DNA of 64,000 nt from UBA5069 sp963773745 (lineage in GTDB: Bacteria; Chloroflexota; Anaerolineae; Caldilineales; Caldilineaceae): assembly GCA_963773745.1 (NCBI GenBank), contig CAVZCL010000001.1:1-64000 (forward strand), read 5' to 3'. This document shows, in pieces, positions 10,572 to 19,475 of the stretch; position 1 is the stretch's first letter; every line of letters starts with the position of its first letter. The notes beneath the pieces were generated by a model. The model did no database searches and had not been told where the DNA came from. It was given only the letters and a program-made list of their open reading frames with translations. The position numbers and the translations under genes were made by a program.

Positions 10572-10604
10572 CGCCCCGCACTTGATGTGCGGGGCGCTTG
10601 TTTC
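10572..10604 (+). terminator. rho-independent terminator of smc
   Basis: A 10-bp perfect stem (CGCCCCGCAC at 10572-10581 with 10587-10596) and a five-base loop are followed by CTTGTTT, 37 bases after the smc stop. Confidence 0.85.
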
Positions 10605-10723
10605 ATTCGGGACGTGACCATCGCAGCGGACTTCCGAGACGCACCACTTTAGCCGCCGTACTCCCGGGCGTGACGCGTTGCAGGCCATCGGCGGCTTACA
10701 CCGGCGCAACGAAGGTTTTGTCT

Positions 10724-11533
10724 CTACGCGGACGCCTCGGCGGTTAAGGGCTCGCCATCTGCGCCCTCTTCCACCACCGGTCCAAAGCCGTGGCGTTCCT
10801 CAAGCTCGGCGTTTGGCACGTATTCAGGCGCGTTTTCGCCGGCGCGTGCCAGCGCCATGGCCGCCGCCGCCTGGCTGGCATCCTGCTTGCTCAGCCCAAT
10901 ACCCACCCCACGCGGCACGCTCTTTACACTTACGATGATGGAAAAGGTCTTTGCGTGGTCGGGCCCCTGCGATTCCACAACCTTGTAGCGGGGCGTGTAG
11001 CCAATCGTGCGCTGCGCGTGCTCCTGGTAGCGGCTCTTGGGGTCCTTGGGCATGACGTCGACTTCCATGCCGTCGAGGATCGCCGTCATGTGGGGCAGGA
11101 CGAACTGGCTCACACGCTCAAGGCCGCGGTCAAGAAAGATCGCACCCACAAGCGCTTCGTAGCAGGCACAGAGGGTGGCGAGGCGATAGCGCCCGCCACT
11201 CGTCTCCTCACCGACGCCAAGCAGCAGGTGCTTGCCCAGTTCCAGATCATTGGCGAGTTGCGCCAGCGTTTCGCGCCGCACAAGCAGCGTGCGCAGGTGC
11301 GTCAGCGTTCCCTCCGGCGCTTCGGGATAGCGTGCGTAGAGCAGGTCACTCACCACAAAGCCGAGCACCGCGTCACCCAGGAACTCCATGCGCTCATTGT
11401 CGGCCAGCGTAGCATCCTCGGGCGAATGCTCGTTCATGTAGGAACGATGCACAAAGGCCTGCAGCAGCAACCCGCGATCGCGAAACTCAAGATTATGCTG
11501 CGCGTCAAACGCTTCCATCAACGAACTATCCAT
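10724..11533 (-). CDS. rnc: ribonuclease III
   Basis: RNase III cuts double-stranded RNA in rRNA and mRNA processing. With the ATG at 11533 the product is 269 residues. The nuclease domain has the signature NERMEFLGDAVLG, and the C-terminal dsRNA-binding domain follows (DPKSRYQEHAQ through GIGLSKQDASQAAA). The second catalytic block reads TLCACYEALVGAIFLD, where most family members have an Asp three positions before the Glu; here that residue is Ala. A longer frame extends to 11623 but its N terminus looks non-native. A 43-residue acidic tail follows the RNA-binding domain. Confidence 0.92.
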   Translation of the reverse strand: MDSSLMEAFDAQHNLEFRDRGLLLQAFVHRSYMNEHSPEDATLADNERMEFLGDAVLGFVVSDLLYARYPEAPEGTLTHLRTLLVRRETLAQLANDLELGKHLLLGVGEETSGGRYRLATLCACYEALVGAIFLDRGLERVSQFVLPHMTAILDGMEVDVMPKDPKSRYQEHAQRTIGYTPRYKVVESQGPDHAKTFSIIVSVKSVPRGVGIGLSKQDASQAAAAMALARAGENAPEYVPNAELEERHGFGPVVEEGADGEPLTAEASA

Positions 11534-11710
11534 ACGCACCTGTGAGGCCCGGAGTTGAATGGGAATATTAAGAACCACACAAGCAGCGCAGGGCTGCATG
11601 CCGGCGAGGGCGAGGGGGCGCATTCAACTCCGAGCAGCCGTGTGTGACGACTGCGCCCTTTCGCCCGCGCCAATAGGACGCTGGTTTCGTTTCAACTTGG
11701 CAAGCGACTC

Positions 11711-12841
11711 TCATGCCTCCGCGCTGTGCGGGAGCCGCTTGAGGCCATGCCCCGTAAGCACCGCAACCACATCATCGCGCGGGCTAATCGTATTGTCCAG
11801 CTTGCTCAACGCCGCTGCCACGGTGGCGCTCGTCGGCTCTACAAAAAGGCCGCGCCGCGCCAACGCCATGTGGGCCCGCTCGATTTCGGTGTCGCTTACA
11901 GAGACGGCCGTGCCGCCTGACTGCGCAATCGCCTCCACCACCGCGTGGCCGCGCACCGGCCGGCTGATCGCAATGCCGTCGGCTGTGATCGTCTCCAGCA
12001 GCAACGGCGGCTCGTCATAGTCCACATCATTGCGTACGAACGCGTCATACACCGGCGTAAAGGGCTCGGCCTGCACGCCCACAAGCCGCGGCAGCGAAGC
12101 CGTTGCGCCCGACTTCTGCAGGTGCTGAAAGCCGCGCCAGATACCCATCATCAAGCCGCCATTGCCCACGGGGGCAACAATCCAGTTGGGCACCTTGCGC
12201 CCATTCTGCTCCCAAATCTCCCATGCCAGCGTCATCATGCCCAGCAGAAAGGCGGGATGCCACGCGTGCGACGCGTAGGCGATTTCGCGGCTGCCGCGCG
12301 TTGCGTTTTCGGCCGCCAGCGCGCATTGACTGCGCGGGCCGCGCACCTCAACCAATTCGGCGCCATAGATGACAACTTGCGCCTTCTTGGGCTCGGGCGC
12401 GCTCTCCGGTACGTAGATGGTCGCTTGCAGACCGGCGCGCGCCGCATAGCACGCAAGGCTGGCCCCTGCATTGCCGCTCGAATCATCCACCAGGCTCTCA
12501 GCGCCCTGCTCGGCCAGCCAATTGACCATAACGCTCACGCCGCGATCCTTGTAGGAGCCCGTCGGCATGAGCGCATCGAGCTTCCAGCGCAGCGGGCGCC
12601 CTTGCCAGCTATCATCAATCAGCGGCGTCCAACCCTCGCCCAGCGTCACTCGATTCGGGCGCGCGGCCACAACCGGCAACATAGCGCCATACCGCCACAG
12701 GCCGGGCTCGCAGGGGTCAATTCGTTCCACGTGGAAGGGTGGCAGCTCGGTGAACTCGAGCGGATCGCCCGTAGATGGGCAGCGCAGCGGGCTCAATTGC
12801 GCAGCGACGCGAAAACGGCTTGTTGGACAATAGGCAATCAC
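11711..12841 (-). CDS. thrC: threonine synthase (PLP-dependent)
   Basis: The enzyme converts O-phosphohomoserine to threonine using pyridoxal phosphate. The product of about 376 residues shows the short N-terminal Cys motif (LRCPSTGDPLEF), the PLP lysine in MPTGSYKDRG, the SSGNAGASLACY loop and the PVGNGGLMMG phosphate-binding loop. The open frame extends to 13168, but the extra N terminus is Cys/Arg-rich and unlike the family, so I favour the GTG at 12841. A related PLP enzyme (for example a threonine dehydratase-like or cysteate synthase-like member) is possible but less likely given the Cys motif. Confidence 0.85.
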   Translation of the reverse strand: MIAYCPTSRFRVAAQLSPLRCPSTGDPLEFTELPPFHVERIDPCEPGLWRYGAMLPVVAARPNRVTLGEGWTPLIDDSWQGRPLRWKLDALMPTGSYKDRGVSVMVNWLAEQGAESLVDDSSGNAGASLACYAARAGLQATIYVPESAPEPKKAQVVIYGAELVEVRGPRSQCALAAENATRGSREIAYASHAWHPAFLLGMMTLAWEIWEQNGRKVPNWIVAPVGNGGLMMGIWRGFQHLQKSGATASLPRLVGVQAEPFTPVYDAFVRNDVDYDEPPLLLETITADGIAISRPVRGHAVVEAIAQSGGTAVSVSDTEIERAHMALARRGLFVEPTSATVAAALSKLDNTISPRDDVVAVLTGHGLKRLPHSAEA

Positions 12842-13168
12842 GTGAACGACCCTTGCAATAAGACAGAACGCCAAGAAGACAGAACGCCGAGCTACGCAAG
12901 CCGGTGTGGACAAAGAAATGGCAGCAGATGCGGCGAACACGCTGAACCCGCCATGGGTTCTTAAGTGTCCCCCAATGCACGCCAACTTGTCAAAGTGATC
13001 CGGCAACGCTTGCAAACGCCCGCTCGAGTAGCATCTTGTGCGCCAACATGTTACGATCACGAATGTTCCGGAGCCCCAATCCCTCTTTCCCTTTCTACAC
13101 GCTGCAGCTTCCATGGCAAATTCGCCTCGGTTCTGCAGTGCAGCCCATCCGACCAGGAGACGACGCAC
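12842..13168 (+). other. divergent intergenic region, 327 bases
   Basis: This region lies between thrC (minus) and the ADP-ribosylglycohydrolase gene (plus) and should hold both promoters. A 17-base motif containing AGACAGAACGCC is repeated in tandem near 12860-12890. TACGAT near 13050 could be a -10 element. I see no hairpin or small gene. Confidence 0.4.
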
Positions 13169-14095
13169 GTGCCCAGCGAATCAGCAGCACTTACCACCGA
13201 AGCACGCTTTACCGGCTGTCTGCTGGGGCTCGCCGCCGGCGATGCCGTCGGCGCAGCGGTGGAGTTTAAAGCACGCGGCAGCTTTGCGCCCCTTACCGAC
13301 ATGGTGGGCGGCGGTCCCTGGTCGCTTGCCCCGGGCCAGTGGACCGACGACACCTCCATGGCGCTCTGCCTGGCCGAGAGCCTCATCACCTGCAACGGCT
13401 TCGACGCGCGCGATCAAATGGAGCGCTATCTGCGCTGGTTTCGCCACGGCCACTGGAGCAGCAAAGGCTACTGTTTCGACATCGGCGCCACCACGCGCGG
13501 CGCGCTGGCGCGCTTCGAGCAGAACGGGGAGCCAATGGCAGGCAGCGTCGCCCCAAACTCGGCGGGCAATGGTTCGCTCATGCGCCTTGCGCCCGCACCA
13601 ATGGCCGCATGGCCGCATGGGGCGCTGGCGGAGACCTGGGCCGCAGAGAGTTCACGCACAACGCACGGTGCGCCCTCTGCAGTCGAGAGCTGCCGCCTCT
13701 TCGCGGCCATCCTGATCGCCGCGCTCAACGGCGCCGGCCGCGAGGATGTGCTCACTGCGGGGGCAGGCCTCGAACTGGAACATGCAGAGGTGCGCGCAAT
13801 TGCGCAAGGCGCCTGGCGCACCAAGGACGTGGCGCAGATTCGCGGCTCCGGCTATGTGGTCGAGTCGCTCGAAGCGGCGCTCTGGTGCTTTGCGCAAACC
13901 GACAGCTACCGCGCGGCCGTGCTGCTTGCCGCCAACCTGGGCGATGACGCCGACACCACGGCCGCGATCGTCGGGCAGCTTGCGGGCGCCTATTATGGCG
14001 TCGATGCAATTCCGGCCGAATGGCGGGCGCTGCTCACGCGTGGCACCGAGATTGAAGCGATGGCACGCAAGTTGTTTGCAATGCGGCCCGGTTGA
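13169..14095 (+). CDS. ADP-ribosylglycohydrolase family protein
   Basis: Members of this family (DraG/ARH) remove ADP-ribose from proteins or hydrolyse related ADP-ribosyl compounds using two Mg ions. The 308-residue product has the metal-binding blocks GDAVGAAVEF (near residue 25), WTDDTSMALCLAESL (near 55) and DDADTTAAIVGQLAGAYYG (near 255). I chose the GTG at 13169 because AGGAGA lies seven bases upstream; the frame is open further back to 12965 without a better start. There is no DraT partner nearby, so the substrate is unknown. Confidence 0.88.
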   Translation: MPSESAALTTEARFTGCLLGLAAGDAVGAAVEFKARGSFAPLTDMVGGGPWSLAPGQWTDDTSMALCLAESLITCNGFDARDQMERYLRWFRHGHWSSKGYCFDIGATTRGALARFEQNGEPMAGSVAPNSAGNGSLMRLAPAPMAAWPHGALAETWAAESSRTTHGAPSAVESCRLFAAILIAALNGAGREDVLTAGAGLELEHAEVRAIAQGAWRTKDVAQIRGSGYVVESLEAALWCFAQTDSYRAAVLLAANLGDDADTTAAIVGQLAGAYYGVDAIPAEWRALLTRGTEIEAMARKLFAMRPG

Positions 14096-14123
14096 CAAAG
14101 GGGCGCACTCTCTCCCAAAGAGC

Positions 14124-14207
14124 GTAGCGGAGGGCCTCCTGGCCCTCGCTTGGCGACCGCCGGCTTGCAGCGGGCACGGGCTCGAGGGCCAGGAGGCCCT
14201 CCGCTAC
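14124..14207. repeat. inverted repeat with 25-bp perfect arms
   Basis: Arms at 14124-14148 and 14183-14207 are exact complements (beginning GTAGCGGAGGGCC) around a 34-base spacer. A short copy of the arm start (GTAGCGGAGGGC) recurs near 63477-63488. It lies between a plus-strand and a minus-strand gene, 28 bases after the glycohydrolase stop, so it may also end transcription. It resembles a dispersed palindromic repeat. Confidence 0.75.
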
Positions 14208-14276
14208 GAATGACTCGCCCACGTTTTCATCCTGCCCTCTACCGACAAAGCGTCAGCGTCTGCCTCTCCTGCGCAC

Positions 14277-14305
14277 AAATGCCGCCCCACTTCGGGGCGG
14301 CATTT
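14277..14305. terminator. bidirectional terminator
   Basis: A 12-bp stem (AAATGCCGCCCC at 14277-14288 paired with 14294-14305) has a five-base loop and A/T ends on both sides. It sits between convergent genes ending at 14095 and 14374. Confidence 0.8.
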
Positions 14306-14373
14306 GCGTTCCTGCATTACTGCGTTCCTACGTTCCTACGCTACTGCGTCACTTTCGCAAGCGACACTGAGCT

Positions 14374-15717
14374 TTACATGCCCCAGCCGCTGTAGTAGCC
14401 GCGGCCGGTCCAATAGGTGTCGTTGTCGCGAATCAAGTTGGGAGCCATGGTCGGGTCCGTAAGGAAGCCGCGATCGGTGGTCGGAGCGTCGTTCAGCCAG
14501 TTGGTATCGAAGTTGTTGTTGAAGCCATAGACGTCGCCAACCTGGTTGAAGTCAAAGGCAGTGAAGGGGATGACATAGAGGCCGTCCACTTCAATGTCCA
14601 TAACGTCCACAAGGAGATACTTGGCGTAGCCACGTGCAAGGTCCAGCAGCATGTCTTCAATGTTGCCCTGGTTGCGCATGTCGTCAGCCTCGGTCGCAAG
14701 TGTTGCCTGGCGCCCGATGATGTCCGATGCGCGCACGAACTGCAAGGAACCAGCGGTGGTGGGTGTCGCTGTATCACCGAAGGAAGCTTCGCCGAAACCC
14801 ATACCGCCCCAGAAACCGACTGCATCCTGGTTCCAGCCGGCGCTGTCAAACCAGTTGTCATCTGTGGACGGGAACTGATCAAGCAGATTCTGGTCGAAGT
14901 TGGCGACCAGTGTGTCCTGATTAATCATGGTGAAGGCATTGAGCGGCACAGGAATCTCGTTCTGGCCAAGGCTCAGGAAGCCACCATACTCAACAACCAG
15001 GTACTGAATCTGGCCGCTGTTGGGGTCCAGAATGATACCGCTCACATTGCCAACGCCTTCGCCATTGATATCGTCGAAGTTGTAGCCATTGAGCGAGCTG
15101 GCTGTCACAAGCACTGCACCTGCACCGTCAACGCCTGCGCCGGAGCGGAAGGCTGTGGCGGAAGTCATAGTGTCAACAGCTACCCCTGTGGTAGCAGTCG
15201 CCGCTGTGGCTGTAGTCGTCGTTGTGCCTGTTGTAACAGCTGCAGCGTCCACGTTGAGATCCGGTTCTTCGGCAATGACGTTAACGTCGGCGGTTACGTC
15301 CTCAATGACCGTCACATCAGTCACGATATCTGTGACGGCAGTAACCACGACCGTGTCGGTCACAATATTCGTGCCCGTCTCAGTCATCGTCGTCACATTG
15401 CCTTCAGGCACCTCAGCGGCCGCGCCGACAACCACAGTCTCGGTGTCGGTGGCAACATTTTCATCCGTCACCACAGCTGCATTTGGATCGACCACGGCAT
15501 TTGGGTCCACAGCTGCATTAGCGTCAACAGCCGCATTGGCATCAACTGCCGCATTGGCGTCAACAACATTCGCATCTGTCACAATGCCTTCCTGCCCGGC
15601 CTGAACACTGGCATCAGGTACTGTCTCCAGCCCGCCGCCACACGCTGCCAGCGCCAGGATGGCGACCAGCAGGAGTGACAACAGGGACACCATACGAGTT
15701 ACTTTTCCATTTTCCAT
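14374..15717 (-). CDS. PRC-barrel lipoprotein with Asp-Ala-Asn repeats
   Basis: This is an exported 447-residue lipoprotein: a signal peptide ends in the lipobox LALAACGGG, so Cys is lipidated near residue 26. A linker of about 170 residues holds hexapeptide repeats (DANAAV, DPNAAV) and then Thr/Val-rich sequence. The C-terminal half has a clear PRC-barrel-like unit (GEGVGNVSGIILDPNSG to IPVPLNAF) and a more divergent second one (KYLLVDVMDIEVDGL to IPFTAF). AAAGGAG eight bases before the ATG fixes the start. The tail is Gly/Tyr/Trp-rich. Its function is unknown; such proteins may bind surfaces or polymers. Confidence 0.8.
   Translation of the reverse strand: MENGKVTRMVSLLSLLLVAILALAACGGGLETVPDASVQAGQEGIVTDANVVDANAAVDANAAVDANAAVDPNAVVDPNAAVVTDENVATDTETVVVGAAAEVPEGNVTTMTETGTNIVTDTVVVTAVTDIVTDVTVIEDVTADVNVIAEEPDLNVDAAAVTTGTTTTTATAATATTGVAVDTMTSATAFRSGAGVDGAGAVLVTASSLNGYNFDDINGEGVGNVSGIILDPNSGQIQYLVVEYGGFLSLGQNEIPVPLNAFTMINQDTLVANFDQNLLDQFPSTDDNWFDSAGWNQDAVGFWGGMGFGEASFGDTATPTTAGSLQFVRASDIIGRQATLATEADDMRNQGNIEDMLLDLARGYAKYLLVDVMDIEVDGLYVIPFTAFDFNQVGDVYGFNNNFDTNWLNDAPTTDRGFLTDPTMAPNLIRDNDTYWTGRGYYSGWGM
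15478..15565 (-). repeat. in-gene 18-base tandem repeats
   Basis: About five imperfect copies of an 18-base unit encode the hexapeptide DANAAV or DPNAVV in the linker of the PRC-barrel lipoprotein. The copies keep frame. Confidence 0.75.
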
Positions 15718-16122
15718 CTGTACTGCTCCTTTCCCATTTGGGTAGTTCGTTCCACAGGAGCTTGCCCCATTGCATAGATCCTGTGAAGTGGCCGAGCGAC
15801 AACATAGTCGTCCACGACCCTAGTTGATGAGGAGCGCCGTCCCTTTCCATGCCTACCGCTAGACTCACTGCAAGAAGCACAAACACGCACGTGGTGGCTC
15901 TGCTTCACCTGTCCAACAGGCTGGCCCTGGTTGGCCGGCGCAGCCTCATAACGCTTGTTGCGCAAAGCTTGGTTCCGCAAAATGACACCAATTGGTGTGA
16001 AACTAGCGGCAAAAGAGCCATTCTCCTGCAAATACATGGAATGAAATGCGTTAAATGCAAGGGAAGCATTCGGCAGGTTGTCTGCCTGCCGCAGAGTGGG
16101 GAGCAGAGTGGGGAGACCAAAC
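15718..16122. other. intergenic region upstream of the PRC-barrel gene
   Basis: About 400 bases without a credible gene. It should carry the minus-strand promoter of the lipoprotein. The main element is a 14-bp perfect palindrome ACACCAATTGGTGT at 15985-15998, which looks like an operator. No assured -35/-10 pair was found. Confidence 0.4.
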
Positions 16123-16162
16123 GCGCAGCGGCTGCAGACGAGAATGTCTGCAGCCGCTGCGC
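16123..16162 (-). terminator. long hairpin, likely terminator of the dehydrogenase gene
   Basis: A 17-bp perfect stem (16123-16139 with 16146-16162) closes on a six-base loop. On the minus strand it is followed by GTTTGG, about 105 bases after the stop of the 2-hydroxyacid dehydrogenase. The stem is unusually long and GC-rich. Confidence 0.6.
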
Positions 16163-16268
16163 TCAGTTTGAGGGGTGATTTATCGAGGAGAGCGCCACGC
16201 AGCCCGGCCGGCAACCCGTACCCCGCTGGGGGTTCATGGCCGGCTGTGCAGCGCAGCGTTACGAGCGG

Positions 16269-17297
16269 CTAATAGAGCCGCTCCACGTCCAGCACGTTGC
16301 GCAGCGGCCGGCCGTCGAGATAGCGGCGCAGGTTGTCGCAGAAGAGCTCCGTAATCCGCTCGTTCTCCTTGTCGCTCGTGCTCGCCGAGTGGGGGCTGAC
16401 AAGGACGTTGGGCATCTTCCAAAAAGGGCTTGCGGCGGGCAGCGGCTCCTCGGCAAAGACGTCCAGCGCCGCACCCGCAAGCTTGCCGCTCTGCAGTGCA
16501 GCAAGCAGGGCGGGCTCGTCGACCGTTGCACCGCGCCCAATATTGATAAAGTAGGCGCCGTCGCGCATCGCGGCGAAGGCCGCCGCATCAAGCATCTGGT
16601 CGGTTACGGGCGTGTGCGGGGCCGTCATGACAACCACGTCCGCTTCGGCCAGCATCGCGTGCAGATCATCATGCGCAAAGATGCGGTCGACGTTGGGTAG
16701 CTCTCTGGGCGTCATCTTGGAGCCGATCACACGCATACCGTGCGCGCGACTCAGGCGCGCGATTTCGGCGCCGATGTTCCCCATGCCGATCACCGCCACC
16801 GTTTTGCCGGGCAGGTCGGTTGTGGCGAAGCGCTCCCAGCGATGCGCTGCCTGGTCTGCCAGCAGCTGCTCCAGGCCGCGATAGTGGTTGAGCATGGCCA
16901 TAATGCAAAACTCCGCCAGGGGAATGGCGTGGACGCCGCTGGCCGTTGTGAAGATCGTGTTGGGCATGCTCTCGGCGTAGCCCATGCGCTTCACATACTG
17001 CCCAATGCCGGCGCTTGTGGCCTGCAGCCAGCGCAGGCGCGGGGCCAGGGCAGGCAGTTCGGCGCGGTGCGCGTGATCAAAGTCAAAAACCACCTCTGCA
17101 GAGGCCAGCAGCGCGCGCCACTCCGCCTCCTGTTCGGCGGTCAGCGTGCGCGGCGTGCCCACATGATCGCAGGCGTAGCGGGGCGTCGGCAGCAGGTCGG
17201 GCCGGCTGATCACCTCGAGTCGAGCATCAACTGCGCGCACACGCTCAACGTATTCGGGTTCCATGTAGCTGGCATAAACAACGCAGACAGATTCCAT
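16269..17297 (-). CDS. D-2-hydroxyacid dehydrogenase family protein
   Basis: This NAD(P)-dependent oxidoreductase acts on 2-hydroxy acids or 2-oxo acids. The 342-residue product is of normal length. The nucleotide-binding motif is GMGNIGAEIA near residue 170. The catalytic Arg is in NIGRGATVDE, the Glu in DVFAEEPLP and the His in SPHSAST. It belongs to the GhrA/SerA-like superfamily, but the substrate cannot be read. It lies downstream of the peptide-transport run on the same strand, separated by an inverted repeat, so it may be its own unit. Confidence 0.88.
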   Translation of the reverse strand: MESVCVVYASYMEPEYVERVRAVDARLEVISRPDLLPTPRYACDHVGTPRTLTAEQEAEWRALLASAEVVFDFDHAHRAELPALAPRLRWLQATSAGIGQYVKRMGYAESMPNTIFTTASGVHAIPLAEFCIMAMLNHYRGLEQLLADQAAHRWERFATTDLPGKTVAVIGMGNIGAEIARLSRAHGMRVIGSKMTPRELPNVDRIFAHDDLHAMLAEADVVVMTAPHTPVTDQMLDAAAFAAMRDGAYFINIGRGATVDEPALLAALQSGKLAGAALDVFAEEPLPAASPFWKMPNVLVSPHSASTSDKENERITELFCDNLRRYLDGRPLRNVLDVERLY

Positions 17298-17330
17298 TGC
17301 GGATTCATTTCAGTTGTGGACGCCAAGCCA

Positions 17331-17477
17331 ACATCTTCAGCGCAAAGGCACAGAGGAAGCAAAGAACGCAAAGGAAGAGCAACTGCCCACCAGGCAAAAC
17401 CGACCGCCGGGTGTATTGCTTGTCGTTGCTTTTCCTTTGCGCCCTTTGCTTCCTTCACGTCTTTGCGTTGAAGATGT
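17331..17477. repeat. MITE-like imperfect inverted repeat, about 53-bp arms
   Basis: Arms at 17331-17383 and 17425-17477 are imperfect complements, both built on CGCAAAG and GGAAGCAAAG blocks, around a 41-base spacer. The element fills the gap between the dehydrogenase start and the permease end. The A/G-rich blocks of 9-12 bases resemble dispersed repeats known from other Chloroflexota genomes (recollection, not a search). Confidence 0.7.
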
Positions 17478-17498
17478 GGACGTGGCTCAGGATTCGGT

Positions 17499-18425
17499 TC
17501 AGTTGCGCACGGTCGGGTCCAGGGCGTCGTGCAGCCCCTCCCCCAGAAAATTGATGCAAAGGACAGTAATCAGGATGGCCAGGCCGGGAAAGAGCGTCAG
17601 CCAGGGCTTGGAGGCCATGGTTGCCTGTGAATCCTGCAGCATATTGCCCCAGGTGGGCGTGGGCGGCGAAATCCCCAGCCCCAGGAAACTGAGCGACGAC
17701 TCCACAATGATGGCCGAGCCAACGCCCAGCGTCGCGCCCACAATAATCGGCCCCATGACGTTGGGGATAATGTGCCGCCCGATGACGCTGGGCGTGCGGC
17801 AGCCAATGCTCTGCGCGCCCAGCACAAAATCCTGCCGCTTGGTCGAGTGGACGGACGCACGCACAATGCGCGCCGTCGCCATCCAACTGAGCACGCCAAT
17901 CACAATCACGATGACGGGCACCGATGCGCGCGCATAGGAGCTGATAATGATCAGCAGCGGCAGCGTAGGGATGGCAATCATTACCTCGGTGAAGCGCATG
18001 AGCGCATTGTCCACGAAACCGCCGTAGAAACCCGAAAGTGCGCCGATCAGCGCGCCAATGATTGTACTGAACATGGCCGCAAAAATGCCAACCATGAGCG
18101 AGATGCGCCCGCCGTACAGGATGCGCGTAAAGACGTCGCGCCCCAAATCGTCGGTGCCCATGAAGTGCTCCAGGCTGGGCGCCTGGCGCGCGTTGCGCAG
18201 GTCAATTGCATCAAAGGGATAGGGGGCGAAGAGCGGCGCGCCAAAGCAGAGCAGTGCGAGCACCAGAAGCACAACCGCCGAGACGACCGCCGCCTTGTGG
18301 CGTACGAACTTGCCCCAGATGATCTGCCCCTGCGTGCGCGCCGGGCGCAGCAAGAGGGTGTCCTGGCCGCGGCCCTGGGGTTGCCCCGCCGTAATTGTGG
18401 TGAAATCGGTCGTTGCTTCAGTCAT
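17499..18425 (-). CDS. peptide ABC transporter permease, DppC/OppC type
   Basis: This is the second integral-membrane subunit of a peptide or nickel type importer. The 308-residue product has an N-terminal OppC_N-like helix (AAVVSAVVLLVLALLCFGAPLF) and the binding-protein-dependent transport domain with five further helices. The segment HIIPNVMGPIIVGATLG matches the EAA loop region that contacts the ATPase. Its start overlaps the end of the first permease by eight bases. Confidence 0.92.
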   Translation of the reverse strand: MTEATTDFTTITAGQPQGRGQDTLLLRPARTQGQIIWGKFVRHKAAVVSAVVLLVLALLCFGAPLFAPYPFDAIDLRNARQAPSLEHFMGTDDLGRDVFTRILYGGRISLMVGIFAAMFSTIIGALIGALSGFYGGFVDNALMRFTEVMIAIPTLPLLIIISSYARASVPVIVIVIGVLSWMATARIVRASVHSTKRQDFVLGAQSIGCRTPSVIGRHIIPNVMGPIIVGATLGVGSAIIVESSLSFLGLGISPPTPTWGNMLQDSQATMASKPWLTLFPGLAILITVLCINFLGEGLHDALDPTVRN

Positions 18426-19371
18426 AGCTCACGCGCGGGTCCAGCAGGGCATTGATAATGTCGGCCAGCAGATTGAAGACGACCACCATCACCGATCCCA
18501 TCATGATGATGCCCATGAGCATGGGATAATCGCGATCGTACATGCTTTGAATAAAGAGGCGGCCAATACCAGGCCACGAAAAGATTGTTTCCGTAATCAC
18601 CGCGCCGGAGAAGAGGCCGGCAATGTCCAGCGCCATAATCGTTACGACGGGGATTGCGGCGTTCTTGAGGGCGTGCCTCAGCATGACGCTGCGCTGGCGC
18701 AGCCCCTTGGCTTTGGCCGTGCGCACGTAGTCGGCATTGAGCACGCCCAGAAAGCTTGTGCGCATATAGCGCGACCAGCCCGCTATGTACAGCAGCGAGA
18801 GCACCAGCGCCGGCATGATGATGTGTTTGAGCTGGTCCACAAAGCCCGTGTCGCCAACGGTCACGCGGCCCGACGATGGCAACCAGCCCAGCTGCACAGA
18901 GAAGACAAGCTGCAGCATGAGGCCAAACCAGAAGACGGGCATGGCAATCCCCAAAAAGGAGAGCCCCGTGCCCATGATGTCTGTGAGGCTGTACTTGTGG
19001 ATCGCGCTGTAGACGCCCAGCGGCAGCGCCACGAGCGCCGCAAACAAATAGGCTGCGCCCATAAGCTGAATGGTAGCGGGCAGCCGCTCGAGGATAATCT
19101 GCAGCACCGGCTGGGCCGACTTGAAGCTGTAGCCCAGATCGCCCTGCAGCGCTGCGCCCAGCCAGCGAAAATACTGCACAACAATGGGCTGGTCCAGCCC
19201 CAGGCGCGTGCGGTACGCCTCGAGCATCTCCGGGCTCACAAAGCGACCCGTCGCCAGCAGCATCGTCTCCGGGCCGCCCGGGGCAGCCTGAATGACGATG
19301 AAGATGACAATCGAGATGCCAATGAACAACGGTATCATCTGAAGCATACGGCGCAGGATGTATCGCCCCAT
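18418..19371 (-). CDS. peptide ABC transporter permease, DppB/OppB type
   Basis: The 317-residue first permease has the typical DppB start (RRMLQMIPLFIGISIVIFIV), the FRWLGAALQGDLGYSF loop and five further helices ending RLFIQSMYDRDYPMLMG and LLADIINALLDPRVSYD. It lies between the binding protein and the second permease in the usual order. No DppD or DppF ATPase gene is present in the window. Confidence 0.93.
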   Translation of the reverse strand: MGRYILRRMLQMIPLFIGISIVIFIVIQAAPGGPETMLLATGRFVSPEMLEAYRTRLGLDQPIVVQYFRWLGAALQGDLGYSFKSAQPVLQIILERLPATIQLMGAAYLFAALVALPLGVYSAIHKYSLTDIMGTGLSFLGIAMPVFWFGLMLQLVFSVQLGWLPSSGRVTVGDTGFVDQLKHIIMPALVLSLLYIAGWSRYMRTSFLGVLNADYVRTAKAKGLRQRSVMLRHALKNAAIPVVTIMALDIAGLFSGAVITETIFSWPGIGRLFIQSMYDRDYPMLMGIIMMGSVMVVVFNLLADIINALLDPRVSYD

Positions 19372-19475
19372 GCGGCTGGCTCTCCTCTATAGTGCGAAGC
19401 TGAGGATGGACGGCCAGCGTGCTCCGCCCATCCTCAGCACCATGTAGTGGCTGAAACGTTCAGCCGGTCAGGCAA

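Noticed and set aside
18295..19392. 365-residue plus-strand frame over the two peptide permeases
   Set aside because: It is the antisense of clear DppB/DppC genes and is His/Gln/Arg-rich without domains.
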